Source: Isoperla grammatica (lineage: Eukaryota; Arthropoda; Insecta; Plecoptera; Perlodidae). Taken from it: a stretch of DNA of 64,000 nt. Both the position numbers and the translations under genes were made by a program. Of the stretch, positions 1 through 11,128 are shown in pieces (positions within the stretch are counted from its first letter, which is position 1; every line of letters begins with the position of its first letter). The notes under the pieces were generated by a model, which was given only the letters and a program-made list of their open reading frames with translations, was not told where the DNA came from and ran no database searches. Location: NCBI GenBank assembly GCA_945910005.1, contig CAMDTW010000479.1:1-64000 (forward strand). Reading direction: 5' to 3'.

Positions 1-763
1 GGAACCGGTTCCGGAGCGGGAAAAGGTTGGTACTACTAATCTTATTTTTCCGTTTTTTTTTTAGTTACAATTTACAATCAGCAGGTCAAAAGTGCCTTTT
101 AATATAATTATAACTATAATTAGTTCGAACAATGCGCGCGTCCTTGAACACGCGTGGCCTATAATTGTGCGATCTGCTAATGGGATGGGCCTAGTATAGT
201 TGACTGTGAGTGAGAAAAGAAGAAGGTTCTGATATGCATATTTACACCAAAAAGAAATGCTATAATAATTATCAAATGACATAAATCAATTATTTATTTA
301 TTTATTTATTACAAATTTTAAATTACATTATGTAGAAACAAAAATAAGCATTATTGTAGCATTAACAAAGGATGAATTAGCCCTTTTAGCACTCGAGGCA
401 CTCATGTTGTCGAACTAAACTCAAAATAAATCCAAATGAAATCAACACCACTTGATTGTCGCGTGTCGGCTGCCGCCCTGCTATAATAGTGCCTGTGCGT
501 ATCACGTTACAGCAGAGCGCCTGTGGACTCGCCACTACACCATTAGTAGTTCTCATATTTCGAAAAAAATAGAACCAGTGTCAAAAGTCGGAACCGGTTC
601 GGAACTGGTTTTGGCCTGCTTCGCCAACTTACTAAACAATTAGTGACAATTAATTGCAACAATTGTTTGTGTTCTTGTTAGTCGTGAACACGCGAATCAG
701 ATATTTCGAATTAGCAGCTACACATACCATGGTTTGTCCATTTATCATTTTTTTTTTTTTTTA
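1..763. other. No gene seen; AT-rich spacer with AACCGGTT palindrome
   Basis: No supported coding region. The window opens with the 12-bp palindrome GGAACCGGTTCC, and a related GGAACCGGTTCGGAAC lies near 591-606. The two could be ends of an old transposon, but no target duplication is visible. (TTTA)n occurs near 290-310. Confidence 0.4.
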
Positions 764-1042
764 TTTGATTTGATATTCGGGCTTAACGTCTCATATTTTT
801 GCAACGAGGCTAATCGAGACAATGAGTGGGTGATATATGAAGATGAAATGGGGGCTGTTTGGTGGAAAGGGGAAAGAGGAGGAAAGGGGATTGGGGTGTG
901 GACTGCACTTCGTCTGACTTCTCCTCGACCAGTCCGGCTAGGGTGGCCCTACCAGAAGCATACGCTTCCACCGGCATAGCTCTCGAGATCAACAAAGCAC
1001 GCAAACCTGCCCACCACGATAAGGTAGCAGTCCCTGGGCAGG
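764..1042 (-). repeat. SINE-like repeat, head type B
   Basis: This copy reads 5' to 3' on the minus strand. The head begins CCTGCCCAGGGACTGC (plus-strand end near 1042). A pyrimidine-rich middle follows, and the 3' end is GACGTTAAGCCC plus a short ATCAAATCAAAT tail (plus-strand start). The family recurs at 14.5, 17.8, 34.5, 54.1 and 62.1 kb. The conserved head gives a recurring open frame that codes for nothing recognisable; it is a repeat, not a gene. A run of about 22 T follows at 1043. Confidence 0.85.
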
Positions 1043-1229
1043 TTTTTTTTTTTTTTTTTTTTTTTAAGTGATGAAAGTCTTAGTCATATGAAGCATACCC
1101 ATTAAGATTTAAAATTCATATTATTTTATAATTGTGTTTTGCAATGTTTATTATTATTTATTTCGTTAGACGTAAAAATGTAGGCCTAGGCCTATGCTGT
1201 AAAGTTGCTGTGGAGTCTCTCAGCTAAAG

Positions 1230-1447
1230 ATTGATTGATTGATGGGGCTTAACGTCTCATATTTATGCAACGATGGCTAATCGAGACGATGAGCGGGTGA
1301 TAATTAAGATGAGAAAGATGATGATGAAGAATAAAGCCACATCTGAATCAGATCCATTGTACGTCGCGTGGGTTGCCATTTGGGAGTCCAGCAAGGGAGG
1401 GCAGGGCCAAGTGGGAGGAAAAATATTCAGTGGGACAGTGGGAGGGC
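1230..1447 (-). repeat. SINE-like repeat, type A, 5'-truncated
   Basis: The plus strand starts with GATTGATTGATGGGGCTTAACG, the reverse complement of the 3' tail shared by the family. It then has the type A body (GATGAGCGGGTGATAA, CCATTGTACGTCGCG). The 5' head is missing. It sits between two similar flanks, about 1085-1150 and 1475-1550, both containing AAAATTCATATTATTTT, so an older local duplication underlies the site. Confidence 0.8.
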
Positions 1448-2105
1448 TTTGAAAGCTTAATACAATACAGCCTACATGAAGCGTACACTATATTATTATG
1501 ATTGAAAATTCATATTATTTTTTTATTTGTGTTTTGAAACGTTTATTGTTATTAAAATTATTATTTATTGGATTGTGGATTGTGAGTGTGGGCGGGACCG
1601 GGAGATAAGCGAGAGTTCGTAGGACCATTGGGTTTGAGATTTTTATCTCTGCTACGGCGTCATCTAGCTTGGACGGTTCTACTAGCACTAGTGCCAAGTT
1701 GGTTTGCAGCAAGAAAAGTGAAGAACTGCCTCCTAGGCTCTAGCCTTCAACAGTGGTGAATTTTGCCTACCAAGACTAGGCCAGGGCTAGGCCTGCCGCC
1801 GCTTAGATCAAGGTAAGCTACAATGCTATACGGTTGTACAAGTCAATCACTTGTACCTGAAGTGTTTACTTTTTTACGAAGAAGACAATTTCTTCAAAAT
1901 TCTGTAACGATGCAGTAGGCTATTAGTATTTGTTTGTTAATGAATTACCTGATTTACTTTTGCTGGATCTCTGTAAGCTACTCTTGTACTCCTTGCATTT
2001 CCCAAAATTATCTAAAACATTTCAATTTTCCTTATCAATCAAAAATGTGCCATGCCCACACTACCGTATTCCCCTTCTACTATTCTCCCTTTATAGTTCC
2101 CACAG

Positions 2106-2629
2106 GTTTGCGATGCTAATATGAAATTTCTGGACATCGTTGCCCGTTGGCCTGGCTCGGCCCATGACTCGCACATCTACAATAACAGTCAGCTGAGAAG
2201 GCATTTACACAATGCAAATCGAACTCCTTCAACCTGGCTGCTTGGCGACAGTGGTTATCCACAGGAGTTCCGCCTCATGGTGCCAGTATTGCGACCTGTA
2301 ACACAGGAAGAACGGCATTACAACGAACGTCACAGGTCAACAAGGAATGTTGTTAAAAGAACATTTGTTCATGTGGTTGTGTCTCTCTAGAGCCGGCACA
2401 CTGTTGTGCACCCCTGCTAAGGTTGTGAAGATGATCGGTGCTTGCTGTGTACTGAACAATATTTGCATTGAAAACAATGTTCCTCTTCCAGAAGATCCGC
2501 CAGATATTGTACCTGGCAATGAGGGTGATGCATTGGGTGTTGCAGCATTCAACACAGGATCTTGCCATTCGCAACAGAGGAGACGCTGTGCGGGCAGCAT
2601 TGATTGCTACAAGATTCAACAGGCCCTAA
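2106..2629 (+). pseudogene. PIF/Harbinger (HARBI1-like) transposase, 3' part, frameshifted
   Basis: After a 3' splice site (CCACAG at 2100-2105) the frame reads NMKFLDIVARWPGSAHDS and then LLGDSGYP. This is the DDE_Tnp_4 core of Harbinger transposases, with the second catalytic Asp in the GDSGYP block. Next come ERHYNERHRSTRNVVKRTF and, after a small deletion with frameshift near 2350-2390, KVVKMIGACCVLNNICIEN (the usual C-terminal ACC-LHNIC block). The true C-terminus, GDAVRAALIATRFNRP, lies in a third frame and stops at 2627-2629. At least two frame changes show it is dead. The N-terminal half is not in the window as a readable exon. Family assignment is firm; element ends were not found. 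Confidence 0.85.
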
Positions 2630-2732
2630 GCCGACCAACTGAGAAATTTGTTTTCAAACTCCAGTTCTTAAAACTATATTCCCTTCAGTTATCCTGTCTC
2701 ATAATTCCCTAACATTTTTAGTTGATACTGCT

Positions 2733-2809
2733 CCTTCCAAGTAACAGCGGTACCGTTATATTTTGTGGTTTAACCTTTCCACGTCACCAAAAAAGATATC
2801 ATAGATAGT
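2733..2809. repeat. Direct repeat, left copy
   Basis: About 77 bp beginning CCTTCCAAGTAACAGCGG, with GGTACCGTTATATTTT inside and ending ATAGATAGTT. It recurs in the same orientation at 3591-3668 with roughly 85-90 percent identity by eye. The pair brackets a type A SINE and about 480 bp of unique sequence. Confidence 0.7.
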
Positions 2810-2811
2810 TC

Positions 2812-3110
2812 ATTGATTGATTAATGGGGCTTAACTTCTCATATTTATGCAATTATGACTAATCGAGACGATGAGCGCGTGATAATGAAGATGAGAAAGA
2901 TGATGATGAAGAATAAAGCCAGATCCGAATCAGATCCATTGTACGTCGCGTGGGTCGTCATACGGGAGTCCAGCAAGGGAGGGCAGAGCCAAGTGGGAGG
3001 AGAAATATTCAGTGGGACAGCTGAGGGGAAAGGGACAGGGTCTCCTTTCGTCGCCTCTAACGACTAGCAGAGTCACTCTGGGCCTATTCTTCCCACTGTT
3101 CAGACGGGCC
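2812..3110 (-). repeat. SINE-like repeat, type A, full head
   Basis: The 3' tail is at 2812 (ATTGATTGATTAATGGGGC on plus) and the type A head is at the plus-strand end. Read on the minus strand, the head is CCCGTCTG, then GAGTGACTCTGCTAGTCG with the small hairpin AGTCG-TAAGAGG-CGAC. This copy has TAGAGG where most have TAAGAGG. It is the reference full-length type A copy here. Confidence 0.85.
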
Positions 3111-4799
3111 ATGGGGATAGTGGTGGGAGGCGCTGGCAGGGAGAGACCCGCTCTCCTGCTCGCCACAACCCTGTCCATTTAATTTAACCCTTTTTCGGGA
3201 ACAACCCAACACAATTGTACACGTCCGAACTTGGTAGGAAACGGATACGCGCAGCTTCCTTCATTCGAGAAGACAAGGTATTAACACGAATAAAATTATC
3301 AGATGCCAATGAAGATTCGGGTTAATGGAAGTATCATACTACCAACGACTGTTACGAAACCTATACACACAAGTTGAAACTATCTAAAATAGATTTTTGT
3401 ATCTTAAAAACTATGGAAAATAGCTTAATAATACAATGCCACGTTATATAATCAAGAAATATATATTCAAAAGTCTCCACTTTATATATAATATTGTTCA
3501 CCATTTTCTGGGTTTCGTCACACGAAATAAATTGAGAAGGTGGTTGTGCAGGGGTGGCCGCACGAGAAACAACGCATCGAAACAACGCATCCTTCCAACT
3601 AATAGCGGTACCGTTATATTTTATGGTTAAACCTTTCTACGTCAACAAACAAGACCCCATAGATAGTTGAGACCGTGGCGAGGTTATGGGGCTTCTCACT
3701 AACATCAACTTGCAAGTATATAATATTAATGTGTAGTTAATTACGTTTAAAAATTGTGTCTGCGAAAAACTTATTAAACTATATCAAACGTATTCTTGAA
3801 TAATAGTAGTAGGCTGCAAGCCTTTATAGTATAGTTATGTTTTGAAAAAGTTCTTAAACCTTCTGCCACACTAATGAAGTGTTAATTTTCCATTTGAAAG
3901 CCTTCTAGCTACAGTTTGTTGTTGATATAGGTTTTAAGTGGGAGAAAACGGATAACCGAAGAGTATTAATGGAAATTAATGGAAAGTTACAATATTGCGC
4001 TGCAGAGGATCAACAACAGCCAAATATTGAAGACAAAACGTGGATTTTCTAGAGGGGAACGTTGGTCAAGACATGGAAAGATAAAGATACAAGAAGTGCA
4101 AAGCGAGGTAACATGAATGATGGAAGGAGATTTATTGTGTTGCATGGTTGCGTAGGGTGGGGGGGGGGGGGGGGGGGGGGGGTAGAGGTGGTTTTGTCCC
4201 TGAATCCAGTTTACTCTTTGCTTCTGGTAGTAACACTGGTGACTACCATGGTGAAATGAATAACAATAACTTAGCTACAATTAAAACTAAAAACAGTTTG
4301 CACTTCACTACACCAGCTACCGAATAACTGTCTTACTAACCCCAGAGGCAGGGAAGATTTGTTTTGTTCCCTAAATCCCAGTTAGAAACGGTTTTTTTGT
4401 CCTCGAGCGAGAAGGCTCTTAGGCCAAAAGCTTTAATAGATATCAAGGATCCCATGATAGTCTTCTCTCTTCTGGCCACTGCTTAGTACTCGATAAGTAA
4501 CTACCATACGGAGACACATGACACTGCATTGTGCAGAGGAGCAATATTGAGGCACATATTTGACTGATACATTGTATGAAACGCAAGGTACCAATTTGAG
4601 TTTCGTTTGATTGGTTTGATGACTAAAGATGGAACCGTTGAGTGAGAAATATATAACATGTTGATTAATATAACATATTATGTAAGACATTTATTATATA
4701 TCTCGCTCAACGGGTGAAACTCTTCCCTAGGAGTTGCAATCTATGCAGCCAATGTTCCTGTGATGGCAGGTGAACGTGACGCAATGCCGAGCGGCATGA
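3111..4799. other. No gene seen
   Basis: No supported gene. It contains the right copy of the direct repeat (3591-3668) and an uninterrupted run of about 24 G at 4159-4182. Short open frames here have no recognisable motif. Confidence 0.5.
3591..3668. repeat. Direct repeat, right copy
   Basis: Same orientation as 2733-2809; it keeps AGCGGTACCGTTATATTTT and the terminal CATAGATAGTT. Copies about 860 bp apart suggest a local duplication or the two ends of a lost element. Confidence 0.65.
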
Positions 4800-4949
4800 A
4801 GAGCGCCCATCACCTTCTACGGGGTAGAGGACTACCGCTCGATGCTAAACATCATAAAGTCAACCACCTATGGCCAATTCACGCTCTCATCCACCCGTGA
4901 CGCGTTCCGCATAAAGGCCGCCAACATCGCCACGTACGATCAGGAGTGA
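4800..4949 (+). pseudogene. LINE ORF1 (PRE_C2HC-like) scrap
   Basis: A 49-codon frame bounded by TGA on both sides (4797-4799 and 4947-4949) reads APITFYGVEDYRSMLNIIKS and ends RIKAANIATYDQE. The pattern (Pro-Ile, then an L..IK helix, then a KI-containing strand and DY) resembles the nucleic-acid-binding PRE_C2HC domain of jockey-type LINE ORF1 proteins. This is resemblance by eye only. There is no start codon and no zinc knuckle follows, so it is a fragment at best. A TATATA-like box follows at about 5067-5074 with no gene after it. Confidence 0.35.
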
Positions 4950-5340
4950 GAGTTTACATGAGTCAACTGCAAACACACTTGGTTGCGACGAGAACCACTC
5001 TTGAAGTCACTAGGTCGGAGTTCTGAAGATGACTGATGCTCCTGCCTGGGCTGGCAGCGCGCTGCTTATATAGCCAGAAAGCCTAAATCAACGTTTCAAT
5101 AGTCTGAAAATATTTATCATTGAGTTTTGTGCAGAAGCGAGTCTACACTAACCATAATTATAAATAATGTTTAACAAAACATTAATGTTTTGTTTTTAGA
5201 CATATGATATTCTAATGCAAGAAGAGACATGTTGTATTACAATGTGTATTGTGAAGAGCTCTTTACATCACTCTTTATAAAAATACAAAGTTTGGGGGGG
5301 GGGGGGGTGATCATTACTGGGTTGTAATAATGGACAGTTT

Positions 5341-5373
5341 TCCAGTAGTGGACATTTGAGGTGTCCACTACTG
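5341..5373. repeat. Perfect 13-bp inverted repeat (hairpin)
   Basis: CCAGTAGTGGACA, a 7-nt spacer, then TGTCCACTACTGG. A weaker outer symmetry (ATTACTGGG on the left, GCAGTAATGG on the right) and a G15 tract at about 5293-5307 surround it. It could be the core of a small foldback element. Confidence 0.65.
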
Positions 5374-5751
5374 GATAATGTGATTGCAGTAATGGTCATG
5401 CTTATGCATTTAATTATTTAGCAATAGAATATCACAATATAATTATCAAACTAGTATATTACTATTTAATGTATAGTAATATACAATACATACATAAAAT
5501 ATCATTTTAAAAAACTAAATAAAAATAAAACATGAATTAAATGTCCTTAACTGAAATCGGTTATTTTAACTGTGTGGAGAGACTATGAATACACATTTAT
5601 TTTATTTATATTTATTATAAACACAGTTTTATGCTTGCACATGTATATGTAGGACCTATGTGTAAGCTTAATACTTAAAATTGATTTATATAATAAAATT
5701 AAAGCCCCTTTCTCGATGAAAAATAATTGTTTATGACATTCGACCCTGTAG

Positions 5752-5989
5752 ATGCCAAAAGTGAAGCGAGAGTCTTTTTCGTATTCCGGAGATGCTATGA
5801 CAGCGGCAATTGCTGCTGTCCGAAGTGGCGTAAGTAAGCTTCAAGCTGGTGTTACGGAGTGCTAAGATCTTCCCTAATTCGGAAGTTAACCTCCGGAGTC
5901 AATACTCGAACAACGGGTCCAGAAACATTCCTCACCAAAGCAGAGGAGGAAGTGCTGGAAAAGACATACCGAGAAGGCGGACTGTCGAG
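5752..5989 (+). pseudogene. psq/CENP-B-type helix-turn-helix exon (pogo/Tigger-like)
   Basis: ATG at 5752 follows a splice-like CCCTGTAG and opens MPKVKRESFSYSGDAMTAAI, then AAVRSGVSKLQAGV. After a frameshift near 5865 the other frame gives SSLIRKLTSGVNTRTTGPET and FLTKAEEEVLEKTYREGGLS. A basic start, an AI.AVR.G.S...A helix, a LRRKL-type recognition helix and a TGP..LT..EE linker are the usual layout of the N-terminal psq helix-turn-helix in pogo/Tigger/jerky transposases. A donor (GAG/GTACGT) ends the exon at 5989. The catalytic part is absent. The frameshift marks it as dead. Confidence 0.55.
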
Positions 5990-6261
5990 GTACGTTGTTG
6001 CGTATTTCATTGGAAGTTCGGATTTTTGGCTTGCTTTGCTACTATATTTAAAATGTAGGCCTATATGTTAACCATTTTCTGTTTACACCTGGCCTTTAAT
6101 TATATTTTTTTAGTGTTCTGTCATGTTTCAGCATGTGTTCAACTAGGCCTAGACAATCATAATTGCCAATCATTTTGTTAATACATAAACATGTGACCTG
6201 TGATTAACGCATGTACCATACACATGTTGTATTCAAAGCTATTTTTTTTTTTTTACAATAG

Positions 6262-6633
6262 ATGTTTATCCAAGACTTTGCAGATCCGGTTGTGGCTCTG
6301 TTGAATGCCAACCCAGATATTGAAATTGTAACATCAGGAGTTCTTCCCGGATACGAAAACATGTGTAATCTTCTAAACTAGGGAGGTGAACTGCAGCGGT
6401 GCAAGAAGTGCCGCCGGTGTGAAAGGGGGATTCCAAAGGACAAGCACGACTGTAGAGTGAAATGGCATGGACGAGCCAAAGCCATGGAACCCGACATCGC
6501 AGTCCAGCTGGTTACTAAGAGTGAAGTGTTACAACAGGCTAACCTGGCAGTTCAAGTTTTGGTAGGGGATGAAGACGCTTCTACCGTGGCTGCACTCCGA
6601 AAAGAAAACACAGAATATCATATAATGAAATAG
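6262..6633 (+). pseudogene. Kolobok/Mutator-like transposase scrap
   Basis: After a T-rich acceptor (ACAATAG) a 123-codon frame begins MFIQDFADPVVALLNANPDI. It carries one in-frame stop (TAG, 6379-6381), then CKKCRRCERGIPKDKHDCRV, AKAMEP and LVGDEDASTVAALRKEN. The order Cys-rich patch, H-D-C-R, a small-AKAMEP block and GD-x-D-(A/S) recalls the Mutator-like domain of Kolobok-type transposases, where the GDxDS aspartate is catalytic. I infer this from motif order only. It may be in the same dead element as the exon at 5752, or an independent insertion. Confidence 0.4.
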
Positions 6634-6686
6634 TCACACTTAAAACCACTGCAATAAAGGGGTTACCAACGCCCTTTATCGACTAA

Positions 6687-6880
6687 TGGTGGGTTTACAG
6701 CTAAGCGTTGGGAGCGAAGCGAAGGCGCGAGCTCCAATCAGCGGCCGAGTTTCACGCGAACTCGCGGGGTGTTGGGGGGGGGGGGGGGGGAAGGGGGAAT
6801 CCTTCGCGTCAGACATGGTTCAAGTTTATGTTTTCTCGCGTCGCGTCGCGTCTCCCCACGGCCACCTCGATTGTTTGCCG
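6687..6880 (+). mobile_element. Harbinger-type terminus (TIR plus subterminal region)
   Basis: TAA (6684-6686) is followed by TGGTGGGTTTACAGCTAAGC, then a CpG-rich stretch ending in CCACGGCCACCTCGATTG. About 190 bp match 37965-38110 closely, and the first 25 bp match the inverted terminus at 62032. A long G run interrupts it near 6775-6790. No coding sequence of the element remains here, so it is a MITE-like or truncated copy. Confidence 0.7.
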
Positions 6881-7190
6881 AACACATGTCAAGTGGGAGT
6901 GCCGAACTAGGCCTAGGTGGTTGTAAGATACAACTCCATAGTTGTATGTTACCTTCTTCAGAGATAACTTAATAACGCCGCAATACGAGACAGAAGTACA
7001 TTGACAGTTTGAAGCGACATCATGAAAAAACCACGTCTACGGTAAAAAAAAACAAATATGTTGTGGACACCTAACCTCATTTCCTAGTCTAGTTTTCTGG
7101 CTTTTCGTTAAATTAAACGCACTTCTTTTCAAATACAGTGGACGTACATAAGCATAACACTCTGATTGGTCAAGAAACGTTTTATTTAGT

Positions 7191-7567
7191 TATTATTATT
7201 GGGGCTTAACGTCTCATATTTATGCAACGATGGCTAATCGAGACGATGAGCGGGTGATAATGAAGATGAGAAAGATGATAATGAAGAATAAAGCCACATC
7301 CGAATCAGATCCATTGTACGTCGCGTGAGTTGTCATACAGGAGTCCAGCAAGGGAGGGCAGGGCCAAGTGGGAGGAGAAATATTCAATGGGACAGTGGGG
7401 GGGAAAGGGGATTGGGGTGTGGACTGCACTTCGTCTGACGTCTCCTCCTCGACCAGTCCGGCTTGGGTGGCCCTACCAGAAGCATACGCTTCCGCCGGCA
7501 TAGCTCCAGGAATCATTAAAGCACGCAAACCTGCCCACCACGATAAGGTAGCAGTCCATGGGCAGGT
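7191..7567 (-). repeat. SINE-like repeat, hybrid type AB
   Basis: The 3' half is type A (GATGAGCGGGTGATAA, CCATTGTACGTCGCG) and the 5' half and head are type B (CCTGCCCATGGACTGC on minus). The same A/B junction occurs at 35.1, 44.2 and 54.1 kb, so this is an established subfamily. Confidence 0.85.
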
Positions 7568-7569
7568 AT

Positions 7570-7637
7570 TGATTGGTGATTGGTGATTGGTGGTGTTTAA
7601 CGACGTACTCGACAGTTTAGGTCACATGACGTCTGAT
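7570..7637 (-). repeat. SINE-like repeat, third 3' end (type C), fragment
   Basis: GATTGGTGATTGGTGATTGG, then GTTTAACGACGTACTCGACA and CACATGACGTC. The same 3' module ends the mosaic copy at 9459. It abuts the AB copy without a gap. Confidence 0.6.
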
Positions 7638-7816
7638 CAGAGGCGACAACAGGTGTGAGCGTACTGTTCAAATCATCACAAGGCACAAAATACCTCACGT
7701 GTATTGTATATTATTATTCTACGTTGTCCGTGAAATAAGGTTCCCAATGATTTTTCACAATGAAAACATGTTTATTTGCTATGAATTGTGCATTTTTTAA
7801 AAGCTTTGACTTTGTC

Positions 7817-8795
7817 CTATTTTTCGACATAATCCCCGTTGAGGTCAATGCATTTTTGCATACGGTGTACCATATTTTGTATGCCCGAGTCGTAGAACTC
7901 TCCCGCCGCGCCGCGAAGGTAGCTTAAAACCTCTTCTTTCAGCTCTTCTCCGGTTTTGAATTGAGTCCCACCCAGGTGTTTCTTCAATTCAGGGAAGACA
8001 TGGTTATCACTTGGGGCTATGTCCGGGCTGTAGGGCGGATGTTTGACAATATCCCATCCAAATTTGTTGAGAAGATCGGTTGTTACACGGGCGGTGTGCG
8101 GACGAGCGTTGTCGTGATGGAAACGCACTCCCCTCGTGAGCATGCCTCTCCTCTTGTTTTGAATTGCGCGGCGCAGGTTCTTTAGCGTCGCACAGTAACG
8201 CTCAGCATTAATTGTTGTACCAGCTGGCATAAATTCGCACAACAATAACCCCTTCCTGTCCCAAAACACACTCGCCATCACTTTGCTGGCAGACAGTGTT
8301 TGCTTGAACTTCCGCGGCTTAGGCGACCCTGGATGTTTCCACTGACGGGATTGTTCATTCGTTTCCGGCGTGGTGTAGTGGACCCAGGTCTCGTCCCCAG
8401 TAACAATTGAATCCAAGAATTCTTCGACATCGGTTTGGTAGACTTGAAGAAATTCGCGGGCCGCATCAACACGTTTCTGTTTATGGTCTTCCGTAAGCAT
8501 TTTTGGGACCCACCTTGCACAAACCTTGGCATACCCTAAATGGTATGTCAAAATTTTGTAAATGGTGGTCTTGCTGATACCAGGGATAATCTCGCAGAGC
8601 TCCCGAACCGTCACACTAAAATGATTGATTGATAGATTGATATTTGGGCTTAACGTCTTATATTTTTGCAACTTTCTTTCAGCATTTCTTCTTCCACTTT
8701 TGCTTCCGTTTCGTCCGAAACCGATGGCCGTCCGGAACGATGTTCATCATGGACATCTATACGTCCGTCTTTAAATTCTCTGCACCATTACAAAA
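7817..8795 (-). pseudogene. Mariner transposase (D,D34D), broken N-terminus
   Basis: Cut-and-paste transposase of the Tc1/mariner superfamily. The main frame (stop at 7817) carries TIYKILTYHLGYAKVCARWV (end of the DNA-binding region), then GDETWVHY (first Asp), HHDNARPHTA (second Asp) and YSPDIAPSD (third Asp). There are 34 residues between the second and third Asp, the classical mariner spacing. The third-Asp block reads SDNHVFP rather than the common SDYHLF. Upstream, the N-terminal part continues at about 8680-8795 (CREFKDGR, DVHDEHRSGRPSVSDE), but a 3' SINE fragment at 8617-8674 splits the gene and the first helix-turn-helix carries stops. Terminal inverted repeats were not found. Dead, although the catalytic domain is intact. 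Confidence 0.9.
8617..8674 (-). repeat. SINE type B 3'-end fragment inside mariner
   Basis: ATTGATTGATAGATTGATAT, then GGGCTTAACGTCTTATATTT. About 58 bp of the family 3' end lie in the mariner coding region between VTVREL and VEEEMLKE, so this insertion is younger than the mariner. Confidence 0.75.
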
Positions 8796-9458
8796 CAAGT
8801 CGTGATTCATGGCACAATTTTCAAGAAAGGCAGCGTTATTCTCACCATTGATGATGAAAACAGTTAACCGCAGTTTGGAGTGGAAGAAGAAATAATTGTA
8901 TACGAAACCAAAAAGTGTTTGTTGTACAAAGAATTAATTTCATTACAATATGAAAAATGTGTTAATGCATATGAGGTACAATTCACTGTCACTTTCCAAG
9001 TAAGGAAAATTGAAGATCTTGTGCACCCATTCCCGTGATCTTTGTTTAGGCTAAGCCGGAACAAACCCGTCAATATTTTGTAATTGTACTATGTAACAGA
9101 AGGAATGTCTATTTTCAAGTCCATGTGTCTGGTAATTGAAGCAAAAATGTATTATTCCCCGTAATTTAGTTTTTAAAACATTAATCTAAATGTTGTATTC
9201 AATGTTTTATCCAAAATCCAATGTTTCTAGGCCTACGCTAGACTTAATTATTGTTGATCTTCCCAACAGTCCCCTCAGAGTAGAGCGGTGTCTATATAAA
9301 GAGAACAATTGTTTTTATAATGAATTTGACACCATAAGTAAAACAGTTATTTGAACGCCCAGTGATGACCAAACAAAAATACTGATGGCAGAAGTCGTAT
9401 TGGGGACATTTATGAATCGTTTACCTACGATGCATTGACACGAGTGGGCGGCGTTCTC
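8796..9458. other. No gene seen
   Basis: Presumed mariner 5' flank and AT-rich spacer. I looked for the second mariner terminal repeat here and did not find one. Confidence 0.4.
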
Positions 9459-9725
9459 AATTATTATTATTGGTTTTGTTTAACGACGTTCTCGACAGCT
9501 TAGGTCATATGACGTCTACCATCTATATCACGGGAGTCGTCATAAGGGGAGTACAGCAAGGGAGGGCAGGGCCAAGTGGGAGGAGAAATCTTCAGTGGGA
9601 CAGTGAAGGGGGGGGGGGGGGGTAAGGTACAAGGATTTGTTCGGCGGGCGTAATGACAAAGGTTTCGTCGCCCTTTACGAGTAGCAGAGTCACTCTGGGC
9701 CTATTCTTCCCTAGGCCCAGACGGG
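9459..9725 (-). repeat. SINE-like mosaic: type C 3' end with type A head
   Basis: The plus strand starts TTATTATTATTGGTTTTGTT TAACGACG (type C tail), passes through GGGAGGGCAGGGCCAAGTGG (type A body) and ends at CCCAGACGGG (type A head). A G-tract lies near 9607-9622. It shows that 3' ends and heads are exchanged within the family. Confidence 0.7.
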
Positions 9726-9898
9726 CTGTATCCTATGGTTACTATGGCCGTTTTCAGTTTAATTTAAACTTATGCTTGTAGCTCTAGTTCCACTGTGGTT
9801 GCTAGAGTAACGTTATTAAACTAGTTCTTGGGCCTTGGTCTAAATGCACAAACCTATACATGTTAGTAAATAGGGCCTACTACCAAACAGAGCTACCA

Positions 9899-10173
9899 TA
9901 ACATTATTGGGTGGAACGGAGAACACACAGTGGAAAACACAAAAAGAGTTTGCGAGGATGCCCTAGAGGCCACAACGGCAGCGGAATGGTCAAAACGAGT
10001 CGACCACTGTGAAAAACTGATAAGAGAGACTTGGGCCACAGAAGTGGGCATGGATCCCCGGGGAGTTGGGCCAATAATCATAAGCCTTCATGCGAGCGAT
10101 TACTGACAGCGATGAGACAGACGAGGATGATGACGAGCTTTGGCGGTTCCGTTATGAAGCTAGAACAAACTGA
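9899..10173 (+). pseudogene. Possible DDE-transposase C-terminal fragment
   Basis: The frame reads NIIGWNGEHTVENTKRVCED, then EWSKRVDHCEKLIRE and PIIISLHASD. After a one-base frame change it ends in the acidic tail SDETDEDDDELWRFRYEART and stops at 10171-10173. A WxxRVxHCEKL helix, an (I)IIxL block and an acidic Ser-Asp tail are typical of C-termini of several DDE transposon proteins, but no catalytic motif is here. The call is tentative; a fragment of a host gene cannot be excluded. Confidence 0.3.
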
Positions 10174-10565
10174 CATTTTTAAATAGAACAGTCTGCAAAT
10201 GCTGCCATGGATAATTTATTTACACCTTGTTATTCTTTTGATAGTCTAGTAATTTTATTTATATATACATATGCATTTGTTATCTTCCGGGATATTATGC
10301 TGCTTGTGGAAGTATATTGGTGCAGACCGAAGTCGGTCACCCATTGCTCGACGTTCCGCCAGATTTGCATCTGGCATGTTCACGAGTCCCTATCACGTCC
10401 TTCTCATTCAAGAGCCTAACGTCGACTGACTATTGTCAGCTGAGGCTCGCGTTGTCTGTATACCCACTGCTGTAGAAGGTGGAGGTGCGGGGCGGCGCGG
10501 ATCTATTGTTAATTGAGAGGGCTGGGCCATGCATTGCCTTGGTTTCACACGAACTGGGGTCGGAT

Positions 10566-10683
10566 TGATTGATTGATGTATGGAGCTTAACATCTCATAT
10601 TTTTGCAACAATGGCTAATCGAGACGATGAGCGGGTGAAAATGAAGATGAGAAAGATGATGATGAAGAATAAAGCCACATCCG
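10566..10683 (-). repeat. SINE-like repeat, type A 3' fragment
   Basis: Tail and first 100 bp of the body only (GATTGATTGATGTATGGAGC on plus). It is followed directly by another type A unit, as a head-to-tail cluster. Confidence 0.75.
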
Positions 10684-11128
10684 AGAGATTGATTAATGGG
10701 GCTTAACGTATCATATTTATGCAACTATGGCTAATCGAGACGATGAGCGGGTGATAATGAAGATGAGAAAGATGATGATGAAGAATAAAGCCACATCCAA
10801 AACAGATCCATTGTACGTCGCGTGGGTCGTCATACGGGAGTCCAGCAAGGGAGGGCAGGGCCAAGTGGGAGGAGAAATATTCAGTGGTACAGTGGGGGGA
10901 AAGGGACAGGGTCTCCTTTTGTCGCCTCTTACGACTAGCAGAGTCACTCTGGGCCTATTCTACCCCGGGCCGAGACGGGTCTCCTTTCGTCGCCTCTTAC
11001 GACTAGCAGAGTCGAGTCAGACCCATGGTACGTCGCGTGGGTAGTCATACGGGAGTCCAGCAAGGGTGGGCAGGGCCAAGTGGGAGGAGAAATATTCAGT
11101 GGGAGGGAAGGGACAGGGTCTCTTTTCT
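10684..11128 (-). repeat. SINE-like repeat, type A, with internally duplicated head and body
   Basis: A complete type A unit (10685-10979, head end GAGACGGGT) runs straight into a second partial unit. That unit again contains CTCCTTTCGTCGCCTCTTAC, CCATGGTACGTCGCGTGG and GGCAGGGCCAAGTGGGAGG, up to about 11128. With the fragment at 10566 this makes three units in tandem. Confidence 0.7.

Noticed and set aside
5030..5090. TATA-like box plus CTGAAGATGA as a promoter or ribozyme
   Set aside because: No transcript-like exon follows and the GAAA half of a hammerhead is absent.
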